Shown here in pieces: positions 1 through 11,942 of a stretch of 64,000 bases of DNA (position 1 is its first letter; the number at the start of each line of letters is the position of its first letter). The notes under the pieces are model-generated. The model had not been told where the DNA came from and ran no database searches. It was given only the letters and a program-made list of their open reading frames with translations. This DNA is from Phylloscopus collybita (lineage: Eukaryota; Chordata; Aves; Passeriformes; Phylloscopidae). The stretch lies in NCBI GenBank assembly GCA_027886175.1, contig JAJNNQ010000129.1:6138001-6202000 (forward strand), in the 5' to 3' direction. The position numbers and the translations under genes are program-made.

Positions 1-635
1 CTTTAATCTGATCAAGTGTTCCCAGCTTTGTCCTCTTAATATCAGTTTATCCTTCAACAGCACAAGAGCAGAACCTGGGAAGGAAATGATTCCTTGTGGA
101 AAGAAACACTCATTTCCATATCACTTCTCTCTTTTTTTTTTAATGTTCTGCTGTAGCTAATGAGCTGCTGTGGGTTTGTGTGGGCCATGAGCATTGTGAG
201 TTCATTGTGTGTCTGCTCTCAGCCCTCATGTTAGGGCTGGAACAGCGTTAATGTCTTTTCACCATGGCTGCAGTTCCTGCTGCAGGGGGGTGTTACAGCT
301 CTTGGGGGTGCTGGGAAGGGAGAACTGACACACACTCGTGTGAATTCCTCCAAACACAAATGTTCCAGGCTGCTGGAGATGTGCACAGATAACGCTCCAC
401 ACATAAAATGTGCTTGTTGGTCTAATTGTTGAGTCCCCAGTGCCCTGATGCTGGGATGGGAACAGGGTGGCTTTGGGAGCTTGTGTTTGTGTTCCAGCCT
501 GGGGATGGAGTGAGGCCCTCCTGTTGGAAGCACTTCAGAGCTGCAGCTCCATCCAGGAAGGTTTAATCTTGGTAAAACATCATTAATTCTCTGCAAGCTG
601 CCGAGGTTTGAGGCTGGTGTCGTATCCACATGATG

Positions 636-1116
636 ATCATGGAATCCCAGAGTGGTTTGAGTGGGAAGGACCTTAAAGTTCATCTCATTCCCACCCCTTG
701 GCATGGGCAGGGACACCTTCCACTATCCCAGGCTGCTCCAAACACCAGGATGGGGCTTGGGCACTTCCAGGGATCCAGGGGCAGCCACAGCTGCTCTGGG
801 CACCCTGTGTTCCTCCCAGGGAACAATTCCTTCTCAATATCCCATCCAGCCCTGCCCTCTGGCAGTGGGAAGCCATTCCCCCTTGTCCCTCCATCCCTTA
901 TCCCAAGTCTCTCTCCATGTTCCCTGTAGCTCCTTCAGGCACTGGAAGGGCACAGCTGGGTCACCCCAAAGCTTCTCCTCTCCAGGCTGAACAATCCCAG
1001 CTCTCCCAGCCTCTCCTCCCAGCAGAGCTGCTCCATCCCTCTGCTCATCCCGGTGCCTCCCCTGGACTCTCTGCAGCAGCTCCAGGTCCCTCCTGTGCTG
1101 GGGACAGCCATGAGGT
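636..1116 (-). mobile_element. CR1 LINE 3' fragment (type A)
   Basis: Reading the minus strand, the copy ends at its 3' side with the CR1 signature: a ...TTTAAGGTCCTTCC-like block, then a degenerate ATGATTCCATGAT tail (here 636-665). It extends about 480 bp upstream through the conserved 'GCAGCTGTGGCTGCCCCTGG' block. 5'-truncated; no open reading frame of the reverse transcriptase is retained. Confidence 0.9.
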
Positions 1117-2217
1117 GTGGTAGGGAGGGACTGGCAGGACACACATTCCCTGCTGGCAAGGCCAACAGGAGTGATTTGTCTTTGGGATCTCTGTCTCTAC
1201 AAGGTTTGTTTAATGAAACGGGGAAATATTCCTAATCCCAGAGGTTCTCCTGTGGGTTTGAGTTGAGGGATGTGCTGGTCTTGATATACCCTAAACTCTC
1301 TTCAGCTGCCTGATGCTGTTTAGAGATCCCAACATCTGATACATTCCAGAGCCTGCTGGAAACACCCCCAGAATCCTGGGGATCCAGCTGAGGCTGAAAG
1401 TCACAGTCACCCAATTCTGTGTTTTCTAAAATGAGGAACTTTAGGCTGTAAAGGTTAAAGACATCAAAAGTCAGCCTCTGCCAGCCCTCCCCAGGAGAGT
1501 GGCCTGTCTGGGAGACCTTCTGTGGATGAATTTTGTTGTCATGTGGAGTTATTTTGCAGCTCCTCTAACTTATTTTTCCCCAATATTTGTCAGGTTGCAT
1601 GTAATAATTTCTGGAATGGGGGAGGCATTAACCTTTATTAACCACTGCAGAGACTGAAACTCCTAAAGACTGACGGGATAATTAAGGCAGCATCTCAGGA
1701 TGACTTCACTGCTCCTCAAACTCCATTAATTCTTATGACAGTGATGAATTTCAGTGCAGTAATAATTAGTTTTTCTCACTGTATGGAAAAACATTCTGTG
1801 AATCACTGCTGTAAATTCATTGTTTTGGAGTCCAGAGACATCTGAACTTATCGGTGATCCTGCAGTTATTTCCATGTCCCAAGAGATTTCTGTGTGTTGG
1901 AATGGCAGAGGTTCCACAAACAGCACATCTGGATGTACAAACTCCTCCCATGGTGACGCCAGGGAGGGAATTCTGAATGCCTTGGGATATCCTGGGCTTT
2001 TTCTCCCTTGCATTTATGCCCTGCTGGAGTTAATCCTGGCCACTCATTAAATGTTCAGGCCTTGAATAACAAAGGGGTGAATTGCAGGTGAGGCTTTTGG
2101 AATAGATCCAGTGGGAAGGGCTTGTTCAGCTTCTCTCTGCTCTCTTTGGGAACTGTTCTGGTCAGCGTTAAAAGCTGATTGTCACATCCGTGCAGTTCAT
2201 CCTCTCAGACCTATGCA
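1117..2217. other. Unique intronic block
   Basis: No repeat or exon recognised. The part around 1560-1800 is AT-rich with several TAATTA/TTAATTC-type motifs and could include a conserved non-coding element, but nothing decisive is visible. Confidence 0.4.
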
Positions 2218-2318
2218 TGTTCATGGAGTCATGGAATATCCTGAGCTAGAGGGACCCACAGGATCATCCAGTCCAACTCCTGGTCCTGCACAGGCACCCC
2301 AACAATTCCACTCTGTCT
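2218..2318 (-). mobile_element. CR1 LINE 3' fragment (type E)
   Basis: About 100 bp carrying 'GGAATATCCTGAGCT' and 'GGATCATCCAGTCCAACTCC', the reverse complement of a CR1 3' end. The subfamily differs from type A. Confidence 0.8.
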
Positions 2319-2727
2319 GAACTTGACATCTTCTGGGTTTGCATCCAGTTTGGAGCAACATCTTTTCCTCCCGTGCAGTTTCCCAGCCCGTGAGAGGTGT
2401 GTGTTGGGAACAGAAGGGATGGCTGCTGGGGGAAGAAGCATTTTCAGACCTGAGGAGAGACTCCCTGTGTGGGCAGGCAGCAGGAGAGCCTTGGAGCACA
2501 CACCAACAGAGGGTTTTGCCTGTCTGGAACAAACCTGTAAACCTCCGAGGTGACACAATGCAATTCCAGGTTGTGTTTGTCAGAGGGAAGAATCCCTTGC
2601 CGATAAAATCCTGTGGATGGTTTATCTTGGCAAACGGGGACAGGCTGGTCCAGTTTTAGATCTTGTGCATTGATGTTGTGTGGAGGTTATTTTAGGTTTT
2701 GTGCTGAGGGAGTTAGATTTTTGCTGG

Positions 2728-2905
2728 GAGAGTTGGGATTGTTCAGCCTGTGGAAGAAAAGCTCTGGCGCTGCCCCTGGATCCCTGGAAGTGCTCAAGGC
2801 CAGGTTGGATGGGGCTTGGAGCAGCCTGGGATTGTGGAAGATGTCCCTTGGCAGGGAATGGATGAGATGGGCTCTAAGGTCCTTTCCCACACCAGCTTTA
2901 CCCTG
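2728..2905 (+). mobile_element. CR1 LINE fragment with internal deletion (type A)
   Basis: The 5' piece (GGGATTGTTCAGCCTG...) is joined directly near 2768 to the 'GCTGCCCCTGGATCCCTGG' block. Compared with the copy at 4977, roughly 200 bp of the middle is missing. The 3' end reaches 'CTCTAAGGTCCTTTCCCAC'. Confidence 0.85.
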
Positions 2906-3259
2906 ATGCAATAATTTATATATAATATAAACCCATACCTTTTTGCCTAAGCAGCTCTGCGTTTTAAAAACAATTTTCCAGTCTGAATTGCTTTTCCTAA
3001 ACTCTCTGCAAAGCCTCTGTTTATAAAGTGGATATTAAAATGGGCTGAAAATTGTCTGGTCACAAAGTCAAAGCTCTCAATTCCCATGCAAATGGTTCAT
3101 TTTGTTCTTTAAACTGTTATTTACACACAGTGGTCTGTCAATGTTTATGTGCAATGGCAATTCAACAAGGCCTGGGAAGGAGCTGGAATCCAAGAGGCTT
3201 CAGTAAAATTGTGTGGTGCAGATTTCACAGTAGATTTGGTTAAAACCATTTTTCCCCAT

Positions 3260-3430
3260 TTAGTTTGTCACTAATCGCTGCTTTCACTAATTGCTTTTTT
3301 TGTCTTGAACAACTGCTTGGAACAGCTCCACAAAAGCCAATTTGTTGTGTTCATCATGCAAAATATGCCACGACCAATTACGCTGCATGAGCCCATATAT
3401 TTAAAATACAATAAATCATCAGAACACAGA
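3260..3430. promoter_or_regulatory. Candidate conserved non-coding element
   Basis: AT-rich, non-repeat sequence with closely spaced motifs: CACTAAT, ATCATGCAAAATATG (octamer-like), CCAATTACG and AATAAATCA. The texture resembles vertebrate intronic enhancers. Inference only. Confidence 0.3.
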
Positions 3431-3532
3431 CCGGATTTTATTTCTCTGAGTGCACATAGAAATTAATCCATGACTCTCCTAAGGTGGTTTTATGGCTGTG
3501 CCAACTTCCAGTGTCATGGCATCATTTCCTGG

Positions 3533-3790
3533 TAAGGGGGAATGGATTCAAACTGAAAGAGAATGTGTTTAAATTGGATATCGGGCAGGAATTGTTCCCT
3601 GGCAGGGTGGGCAGGCCCTGGCACAGGGTGCCCAGAGCAGCTGTGGCTGCCCCTGGATCCCTGGAAGTGTCCAAGGGCAGGCTGGAGGAACCTGGGATAG
3701 TGGAAGGTGTCCCTGTCCATGGCTGTGGATGGAACTGGCTGGGCTTTAAGGTCCCTTCCAACCCAAACCATTCAGAGATTCTGTGATTCT
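3533..3790 (+). mobile_element. CR1 LINE 3' fragment (type A)
   Basis: Reaches a well-preserved 3' end: 'TTTAAGGTCCCTTCCAACCC' followed by CATTCAGAGATTCTGTGATTCT. 5'-truncated just upstream of the 'GGGCAGGAATTGTTCCCTGG' block. Confidence 0.92.
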
Positions 3791-4976
3791 AAATCTGCTT
3801 GTGCCTTGTATTTGCAGCAATGGGAATGGTGTCTTGTGAGGCCACAGGAAAATGAAGATGTGAGAGGGAAAAGAGGAGCAGAAAGAGTCACGTGAATGAG
3901 TTTGTTAATGAGAGCTGGATTTTCCCTGTGCTCTGTGTCAAGGCTGCCAACCTGCCCCTGTAACAGAGCCTCCCTGTGCACATGTGCAGATCTGTGCTTG
4001 CCTTCATGGTTTAATTCCTTGGCTTTGCACTCAGCATATTTCCAAATGATTCCAGTGATTCGTTTTGGGATGACAAATTCCATATTTTTAGCTGTTTTAT
4101 CCCAGCTGCTGGGGTAACTGCTGGGAGCAGAAGAGGCTGCAGCCAGTGATGCACAAAGGGGAGGAGGCCAGCCTGGCTGCCAGACCCCCCCCAGTGACTT
4201 TGATGGTTTTATGCTGTTAGCAGATAAATTGCAAAATGATCCCAGTGAGACAGGACTGGCTGGCGAGCTCCTGATACCAGGACAAACAATGTTCTGGAGT
4301 GTGGGAGCTCACCTGCTTTTTCTCTCTCCCTTTTACACGTGGTTTTAGCAGCTGCTTTATTTGCCAGAGCATCTTGAAGCCTGCAGCTGGTTTGGCACGT
4401 GGTGGGAAGCCCAGTTTGTTTAGCCAGTGGGTTATTCAGTTATTGTTAGTTTGTTTAGTTTTATCTGTCCTCCTGTTGGAGATGTGTGCACAGGGAGGAA
4501 GCACTGGAAATTGGGCCACCCAGACCTGGAGTCACAGAAGAGACCAAGCAGTTTCCCAAGAGCTTTCAGGAGAAAGCAGGGCAAGAGGAAGTTATTTGGG
4601 AAGAAGACCTAAATATGAGCCTGTTTCGTACATTTAGGACAAGAGGCTCAAATGCTGAATAGGAATGTGGCTCTGGATCTCCTTTGGAGATCAGCATTCC
4701 CCCAGGGAATTCCTGTCTGTGAGCTCTGAGGCTCCCTGATGCACTCAGTAGGATGTGTGGCAGTTATGGGAAAGAGCCACAGATCAGCCTCTCCAGTGGG
4801 ATGTTACAGCAAAATTACCATCAGGAAGAAGTGGGATGGAGCAGAATTCCTGCTTCAGTTGATGTTGTCAACATGTCCCAGCAGAATGCCCCAGCTTTTG
4901 CTCCCTGGCCCCCCACTGTTCCTCTGTGGCTTTGTCCCTGTGTTGGATTGCAGCACGTTCAGCTCCATCTGCACAA
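3791..4976. other. Unique intronic block
   Basis: No repeat family, exon or RNA gene recognised. Moderate GC, no long frame with protein-like composition. Confidence 0.4.
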
Positions 4977-5388
4977 GGGACTCCAGAGGGATGGAGCAGC
5001 TCTGCTGGCAGGAAGGGCTTGGGAGGGCTGGGACTGTTCAGCCTGGAGAGGAGAAGCTTTGGGATGACTCAGTTGTGGCCTTGCAGTGCCTGAAGGAGCT
5101 ACAGGGAACATGGAGAGAGACTTGGGACAGGACACAGGGAATGGCTTCTCACTACCAGGGGTCAGGGCTGGATGGGAGATTGGGCAGGAATTGTTCCCTG
5201 GCAGGGTGGGCAGGCCCTGGCACAGGGTGCCCAGAGCAGCTGTGGCTGCCCCTGGATCCCTGGCAGTGTCCAAGGCCAGGTTGGACTTTGGGGCTTGGAG
5301 CAGCCTGGGATAGTGGCAGATGTCCCTGTCCAGTGACACTGGATGGGCTTTAAGGATCCCTTCCCACCCAGACCCATCTGGGACGCCG
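4977..5388 (+). mobile_element. CR1 LINE 3' fragment (type A)
   Basis: About 410 bp, with the fullest internal section among the early copies (GGAGCAGCTCTGCTGGCAGG through 'TGCCTGAAGGAGCTACAGGG'). It ends at 'CTTTAAGGATCCCTTCCCAC' without the terminal ATTCTATGA repeats. Confidence 0.92.
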
Positions 5389-6782
5389 TGCCAGTTCCGT
5401 GGCCTAGGTGGTGGTGAGTGGCTGGGTGGGCTCTGGTGGCAATGTGACCTGGCTGTGGCCCTGGGTACCAGCACAGAAGATCCACCCTGGAGCACACTTG
5501 ATTTGCACAGGGAACCAGTCACTTCCTGGCAGAACCCACTGATGCTGTTGTTCCATGGTGATCCAAGCTGTGGTGGCCTTTGGAAGCCCTGATCTTGGTG
5601 TGCAGCACAGGAATGAGGTTCTGGGGACACGGAGCAGCAGATCCAGGATCTCCCCTGCTGAGAAAGCTCTGTCCACCTTCCCAAGACCATGTCAGTCTGG
5701 GAATTATATTTCCACAGGGAAAAGAAGCAAAATTTCCATTCCTGTTCAATACATCTCCAGTGGTCTTGGGTCACCTGATTTCTTTTCCTTTTTTTGCCTC
5801 AGCTTTTTTAATCCTGTTCATTAAGTGTTTCATTAGTGGCACTGATCCCTCAGTTAATCTGTTATCAAAAAGAGATAATTGAATTTAACTTCCCACCACA
5901 ACCCGTAAGATTCTAGGCTAATGGCTTGGTTTGCTTCTATTAATTTTAAGAATTCCTATAATTAGGCTGAGAATATTCTTCTGTAGACACAAGATCTAAG
6001 ATATTCCTCATGCCAGGGAAATATTTTTCAAATAGTGCAAATAACTGTGGTGGTAGAAGACAGAAAGGTGTTGAAATAGGAGGGGATTTGCTTGGTTTGA
6101 AGGCAGCTTGGGAAGAGAAAGCATTTATGGAGTATTTTGGATGTTCCATTCCTATATTGCTGAGAAATAGGGTTATATTCAGAGCTTTTGCAGTAAAGAT
6201 AAATCTTTGTAAGGAGGAGAGAATTCCCCCTAAAGCATTGCTTCCAGCAGTAAAAGGCTTTGGGAATGCAACAGCCTTTGATGTGGGGACTTTATATTGT
6301 GCCATATATATATATATATGGAGCGTGGTTTCTGATGAGTAAATGTGTTGATAAATGAGTGATGGACTATTAATTAACGAGTAGCTTTAACCCTGTGTTA
6401 ATCCCTGAGGGGGTGACCCAGGTGATTTTGGGGAGCAGGCAGGAGGGGAGCAGGTCAGGATCCTGCAGGCTGGAATTTGTGGTGCTGGGTGGAGTTGTTT
6501 CACTAAGAACAACTGTTAAAGTCCCTCACAAGCTGAATATTTGCAAATCATTTTGGCTGTTCAAATCCCTCATGGAAGCTCCAGAAATCTCACTTAGGAT
6601 ATTTAGTGGGCTGTCCTGTAAAATCAGTGGAGTTGCACAGAATGGAACGCGAGGTGTTGTACACTCATGTTCTGCTGAAAGGGATTGTACAAAACCCAAA
6701 CCCTAAAGCACTCCAAACACAGGCCTGGGATCCTTTTGTTCTCTCCCATCTCCAATAACTATTGCACTTTCTGTTTTATCTC
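5389..6782. other. Unique intronic block with short TA repeat
   Basis: No mobile element recognised. A short (TA)n run lies at 6304-6320. Around 5860-5970 the sequence is AT-rich with TAATTA-like motifs; function unknown. Confidence 0.4.
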
Positions 6783-6909
6783 AGAATCCTGGGATGATTT
6801 GGGTTGGAAAGGACCTTCAGTCTCATCCAGTCCCATCCCTTGCATCAACAGGGACATTTTCCACTATCCCAGGTTGCCCCAAGCCCCATCCCACCTGGCC
6901 TTGAACTTT
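6783..6909 (-). mobile_element. CR1 LINE 3' end fragment
   Basis: Short antisense 3' end: 'GGGTTGGAAAGGACCTTCAG' after CAGAATCCTGGGATGATT. It ends after 'CCCACCTGGCCTTGAAC'. Diverged relative to neighbouring copies, so probably older. Confidence 0.85.
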
Positions 6910-7814
6910 TTATGTTGGAAAGGAGAGGAAAGAGATGGGGGAAGCCTCCTAAAGCTTTTGTTGATTAATACAGGTTTCAATTCCCACTCCCAATGTGCTT
7001 TTCCCTTCCAGAGCCTTTTTACAGGCATATCCTCCTGCATGGGCTTCCATTTCTGTGCAATGCTCAGGGAATGGGAATCACTTGCCATCTTAAATTTGAT
7101 GGGCTTGCTCCATCTGAACATGATGGTTTTTACAGGAAAGCGACAGTATGGGGATTTCTCAGATTCTCCAAGCTCACTGTTCTGAAGGAAAAAGGCTTGG
7201 GAAGGACTTTTCCAGTTAGGTTACTTATTTTTAGGAAAAAAATTTCCATGTATCCTCCTGGAAGGCAGCAGTGAGCATGATAGGTCTTTGGTTTCTTATT
7301 TCCCAGGAAGCAGATGGGTAAAACAATTCCTAAATCTGAAAGATGAACATTTTTTGAAATGGAAGAAGAGCAGTAGGAAGGGCCATACCTGTATTTTTTG
7401 GCTGCCATTCATTCAGATGCCCTGGACAGGTGTGGGTGAGTCAGAGATGGGCTTTCAAAAGGAGAGGCAGCTTTGCCACAGCAGGATCACCCTCAAAGGG
7501 AACATTCCTTTTCCTTGTAGGAAATGAATCCCAAATGAAAAAAGCCAGGAGCAGAGCAGATGCACCCCTGGTTTTGCCCCCCTGGGCCACTCTAGCAGTG
7601 GTTGTGCAGAGCAGTATTCATCAATCAGGATTTGCAGCAGGAAGTTCCAGGCTCAGATGGGGTTTTTATTTGCAGCCAGGCCTTTGTTCAAGTGGTGCTG
7701 GCAAAGAAAGGGAATTCTCTGGTGGGGCCTGCATGTCCCAGCTCATTTCTGCTGCTTTGGGAGAAGTGCCACCTCTTGTCCCAGACTCTGCCATGAGCAG
7801 GGATGGTGACAAGG

Positions 7815-8103
7815 AATGGCTTGGGACAAGGGATGGAGGGACAGGACACAGGGAATGGCTCCCCACTGCCAGAGGGCAGGGATGGATGGGATTTTGGGCA
7901 GGAATTGTTCGCTGTGAGGGTGGGCAGGCCCTGGCACAGGGTGCCCAGAGCAGCTGTGGCTGCCCCTGGATCCCTGGCAGTGCCAAAGGCCAGGTTGGAC
8001 TTTGGGGCTTGGAGCAGCCTGGGACAGTGGGAGGTGTCCCTGCCCATGGCAGGGCAGGAATGGATGATCTTTAATTCCCTTCCAAACCAGTCTGGGAATC
8101 TCA
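7815..8103 (+). mobile_element. CR1 LINE 3' fragment (type A)
   Basis: Runs from 'CAAGGAATGGCTTGGGACAA' to 'CTTTAATTCCCTTCCAAACC'. The middle block (GGCACAGGGTGCCCAGAGCA) is intact; the tail is degenerate. Confidence 0.92.
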
Positions 8104-8689
8104 GTTACACCTTGAACACACCCAGGCTGTACTCATGGTTCTCTCAGGTGATACTATCCCCCTAACATTAAATAAAAAAATATAAAAAAAAAACCCCAAA
8201 GAACCAAACAGAAACACCTGATGGAAATGGTGGGCTGTGAAGTAGGAAAAGCCCATCTCCTATTTTTGCTTGCACAGAGGCACCTCCTGTCCCTGTCAGT
8301 GTCTTTCAGTCACCAGTGATGATAAATGCAATATTTGTGCCTTTCACATGAAAATGGGATCATTCCCTGGGAGGTCTGGAGACTCTTTTATTAGAAAGTG
8401 TCCTTTGTTAGAAAGCGTATCAATAGGGGAATGGGAGGACATCTCTATTTATACTGTTCAGTACTTCCTTTGATCATTAGATGCTCTGTTACTCCATCTC
8501 CAGCCCTCTCAAGTGGCATCATAAAATTAATTGGTTACCTCTGGAAAGAGGCAGAGCTCAGGCACCGAGGGTTTGACAGCTGGGATCTCCAGATGCAGTG
8601 GGAATGCAAAACAATTCTGCTTTCCATCCCCGAGCAGGCTCTGGGAGTGTGAGATCTGTCAGGGATGTCAGGGTTGCCAGCAGCACCAG

Positions 8690-9071
8690 GAGCACCTGAG
8701 GGAGCTGGGGAAGGGGCTGGAGCCCCAGGAGCAGCTGAGGGAGCTGGGAAAGGGGCTCAGCCTGGAGCAAAGGAGGCTCAGGGGGGACCTTGTGGCTCTG
8801 CACAACTCCCTGCCAGGAGGGGACAGCCAGGGGGGGTCGGGCTCTGCTCCCAGGGAACAGGGACAGCACAAGGGGAAAGGGCCCCAAGCTGTGCCAGGGG
8901 AGGCTCAGCTTGGACAGCAGCAGGAATTTCTGCATGGAAAGGGTGCTCAGGCCTTGGCAGGGGCTGCCCAGGGAGCTTTGGAGTGCCCATGGCTGGAGGT
9001 GCTCAAAGCCACGTGGAGGTGGCACTTAAGGACATGGCTCAGTTGTGGACACCAGGCCGTGCTGGGTTGTA
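8690..9071 (+). mobile_element. CR1-like element, type B core with type C tail
   Basis: Holds the 300-bp core also present at 24.1, 32.5, 44.2 and 62.1 kb, reading 'GGGGCTCAGCCTGGAGCAAA' through 'GTGCCCATGGCTGGAGGTG'. After about 9002 the tail changes to 'GCTCAAAGCCACGTGGAGGT', matching the 19-kb type. The open frames across it recur in every copy and are repeat-derived. Confidence 0.85.
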
Positions 9072-9365
9072 GTCTCTGCTTGTCATGTTTGGGTTTTCTG
9101 AAGTTCTTTCCCAGGGACCTAAACTGGTAAACAAGTTCATACTCTTTAAACTCTCTTGTTTTTCACATTTCTTTCCTAAGCAGGGACTTTGTTTGCTGAC
9201 CCTTGGTGTGACCAATGGTTCAAAGGATTCCACCTCTTAGGTGGGCACATTGTAAAAAGGTATAAAAATAGGTTCTGAGAATAAATCAGCCCCTTTTTGG
9301 AGCATCAGCCTTCTGAAATCATGAGTCCATGTCTTTCTTTCGTGTCCAACAGCGACACTGGGTCG

Positions 9366-9420
9366 GTTGTTGGACTTAATGACCTTGGGGGGCCTTTCCA
9401 ACCTTCCTGATTCCATGAAG
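9366..9420 (+). mobile_element. CR1 LINE 3' end remnant
   Basis: 'GTTGTTGGACTTAATGACCT' followed by GGGGGGCCTTTCCAACCTTCCTGATTCCATGA is the canonical CR1 3' end. It may be the separated end of the copy at 8690-9071. Confidence 0.65.
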
Positions 9421-9824
9421 AGCAGGGCACCTGCGTGGTTGCCCTGCTGGGAAAGATCCCCACCTTTCCCTCCAGGCAATCCTGGAGGATCTTGCACTGA
9501 ACCTATTCCAACAATCCAGCTGTGACCTAAAAGTGCCTTTTCCAGAGGTTAGCCCCTTGGGAATTGTGTGCTGGCTGGTTCTGACCTGGAATGTTGATGT
9601 TCCTGTTAAACCAAACCACTTCATGACCTGATCAGATCCCGTGTGTTCCTCCTCCCTCAGAAGCAGGAGGCAGCTCTGCTGCTGGAAGAAGAAGGGAAAA
9701 ACCCCCTCTGGTTGGCTGCAGAAGAGATGTCAGGAAGCTATTCCTGAGTGGTTTGTTTTCCTTTTAAAAAAATCCATCATTTCCCCTGTTACTTCTGGCA
9801 GGGGGGTGACCCCCCTGTGCTCAC

Positions 9825-9990
9825 ATTAACAAATTAATTAGAGGAGCCCCGGCGATGCCACTTGTTGCAATTACGCTCAGGAGCTTAAAACATGCAAACC
9901 TCCCCAAATTAATTGCAAAGCCATTTCATATACCAGCAGCTCAAATTAATCATTAACCTAATCATTTTTATCCCAACACTACTCCTTTGT
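9825..9990. promoter_or_regulatory. Candidate conserved non-coding element
   Basis: Non-repeat block with AAATTAATTAGAGG, TTGCAATTACGC, AACATGCAAACC, AAATTAATTGC and AAATTAATCATTAACC packed into about 150 bp, plus CpGs in GCCCCGGCGATG. The homeodomain- and POU-like motif density suggests an enhancer. Inference. Confidence 0.35.
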
Positions 9991-10471
9991 TAAAAAGGAG
10001 CCATTTTAATTGGATAACGAGGTGCCAGCGCCACTCGGGGATTGTGCATTCCCCAGGCTGAGGGGGAGGAAGGGAGTTTATGCAGGGAGCAGGACAGCTC
10101 CAAATGCCTCCACATTTTATTCTGATCGATTCTGCACTTGTTTCCAGCTGGCTTTGGGGTTTCTGCAGCAGTTCCTTGCATGCTGCCACTTCCCTGTTTG
10201 ATACTCTACCTAGTTTGGAATGTCACCTAATTCTTGTGAGCCCTACAAGTGATGATAACACCCCTGGGCAAAACCCAGCCTCTGGTTCCAGGTGTCCTAA
10301 CCCTCCTCTGGCAGCAAAGGGAAATCAGCAAGCTGTGCCTGAGAGATTACTGGGTTAGCACCAAATCCTGAGGAGGGGAGTACCTGGATTTTCCCAGAAG
10401 AGACAAAGGTCTTTCATCTCAGAAACCTAGGAAATATTATTGGAAGCATAGTCAGAAGAAAAACACATTTC

Positions 10472-10476
10472 ATAGG
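10472..10476. repeat. Target-site duplication ATAGG, left copy
   Basis: Identical to 11228-11232 on the other side of the LTR. Confidence 0.9.
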
Positions 10477-11227
10477 TGTCCTGGGTTATGGAAAACAAAA
10501 ATGTGTATTCTATTTTCATCTCCTGAAAGCACTGTTGTTCTTTACTCTGGGAGGAGTAGGGCGGGTGCCTTTTGTCAATGGGCCAACTGTAGGGCACTGT
10601 TTCTTATCTGTTTCACCACCAGTCTTCCCTCCAGGGCGATAGTTGTCTGCTAATGGGCCATTAACACCTCCCCAAACTAACACATCCCCAAACTATACCC
10701 TCCCCAAAGCAGTACATTCCACATTCCATCATCCCATTGTGAGATGCTCTACCCAGTGGGGGGAGCCAACCATTCCTACCTGGATAAAAACTGAGACATA
10801 GGAACACAAGGTATCTAGCTTCACCTGATTCCTGGAGGAAGACTGGATCCCTTCTCACCACCCTGGACCCCTTGTTCTACAGGATCATTTCTACTCCACC
10901 AGAACCACCTCTGCCACTCCAGGAGGACTCACTTTTGGACTGCTTCCAACACCCTGACCAACAGGGTGTCAGGTTGTAGCTCTGACTCTGTCAGGGTTTT
11001 CCAAAATTGTTGTTTGTTTGCTGGTGTAGTTGGGTGGTTTTGTCTTTCTGCTACATTTGTGTTGTTAATATTCCTAGTAAAGAACTGTTATTCCTATTCC
11101 CAAATCTTTGTCTGAAAGCCCTTAAAAGCAAAATTATAATTTGGCAGGGGGTGAGGGGTTTACATTCCCCATTCTAAGGGAAACTCCAGCTTTCCCTGGC
11201 AGACACCTGTTTTTCCAAACCAAGACA
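10477..11227 (+). mobile_element. Solo retroviral LTR (family 1), complete
   Basis: 751 bp from TGTCCTGGG to CCAAGACA, flanked on both sides by the 5-bp duplication ATAGG (10472-10476 and 11228-11232). TATA-like ATAAAA at 10784-10789 and a poly(A)-signal-like AGTAAA at 11076-11081 give the + orientation. No gag/pol/env lies beside it, so this is a solo LTR left by LTR-LTR recombination of an old endogenous retrovirus. A 5-bp duplication is typical of ERVL-like elements; the family name is not assigned. Confidence 0.92.
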
Positions 11228-11232
11228 ATAGG
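11228..11232. repeat. Target-site duplication ATAGG, right copy
   Basis: Identical to 10472-10476. Confidence 0.9.
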
Positions 11233-11533
11233 GTTGCCAGATATTGAATTCTTAGGAGCCTGCTTTTCCCATAAAAGAATTATTTTTTTTTAAGAAAGCA
11301 TGGCCAAAGGAAGAATACTATGGTGTTTTCTGCCCTGCAGGAGAATAACTGGTAGAAATAAACAAGCCTCCATAATGTGTTGAAAATATATTTGATCTCC
11401 ATGGCACACAGACTGTGCCATGCTGCCCAAAATGAGAGCTGCTTTTCCTCTTTGCTTTTGCTGCAACCCAAACCCACTGTGCTGCAGGACCATTGGAATG
11501 GTTTTCTCCAGACTAAAACTGGGGGGGAAATAA

Positions 11534-11942
11534 CTGGGTGGGAAGGGCTGAGAATTGGGATTGTTCAGCCTGGAGAAGAGCAGCTCAGGGGTGAAATAAT
11601 TGTGGTCTTCCAGTGCCTGAAGGAGCTACAGGAAACATGGAGAGAAACTATTTTCAAGGGATGGAGTGGCAGGACAAGGGGAAATAGCTTCAAACTGATA
11701 GAGAGTAGGTACAGATTGGATATTGGGCAGGAATTATTCCCTGGGAGAGTGGGGAGGCCCTGGCACAGGGTGCCCAGAGCAGCTGTGGCTGCCCCTGGAT
11801 CCCTGGCAGTGTCCAAGGCTGGGTTGGACAGGGCTTGGAGCAGCCTGGGACAGTGGAAGGTGTCCCTGCCCATGGCTGGGGTGGAATGGGATGCACTTTG
11901 AGGTCCCTTCCACCCCAAAGCATCCTAGGATTCTGGGATTTC
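11534..11942 (+). mobile_element. CR1 LINE 3' fragment (type A)
   Basis: About 410 bp, from 'GGGATTGTTCAGCCTGGAGA' to 'CATCCTAGGATTCTGGGATT'. Its 5' breakpoint is close to that of the copy at 2728. Confidence 0.92.

Noticed and set aside
4959..5774. 271-codon minus-strand frame
   Set aside because: Half is antisense of a type A CR1, and the rest is unique intron without protein-like features.
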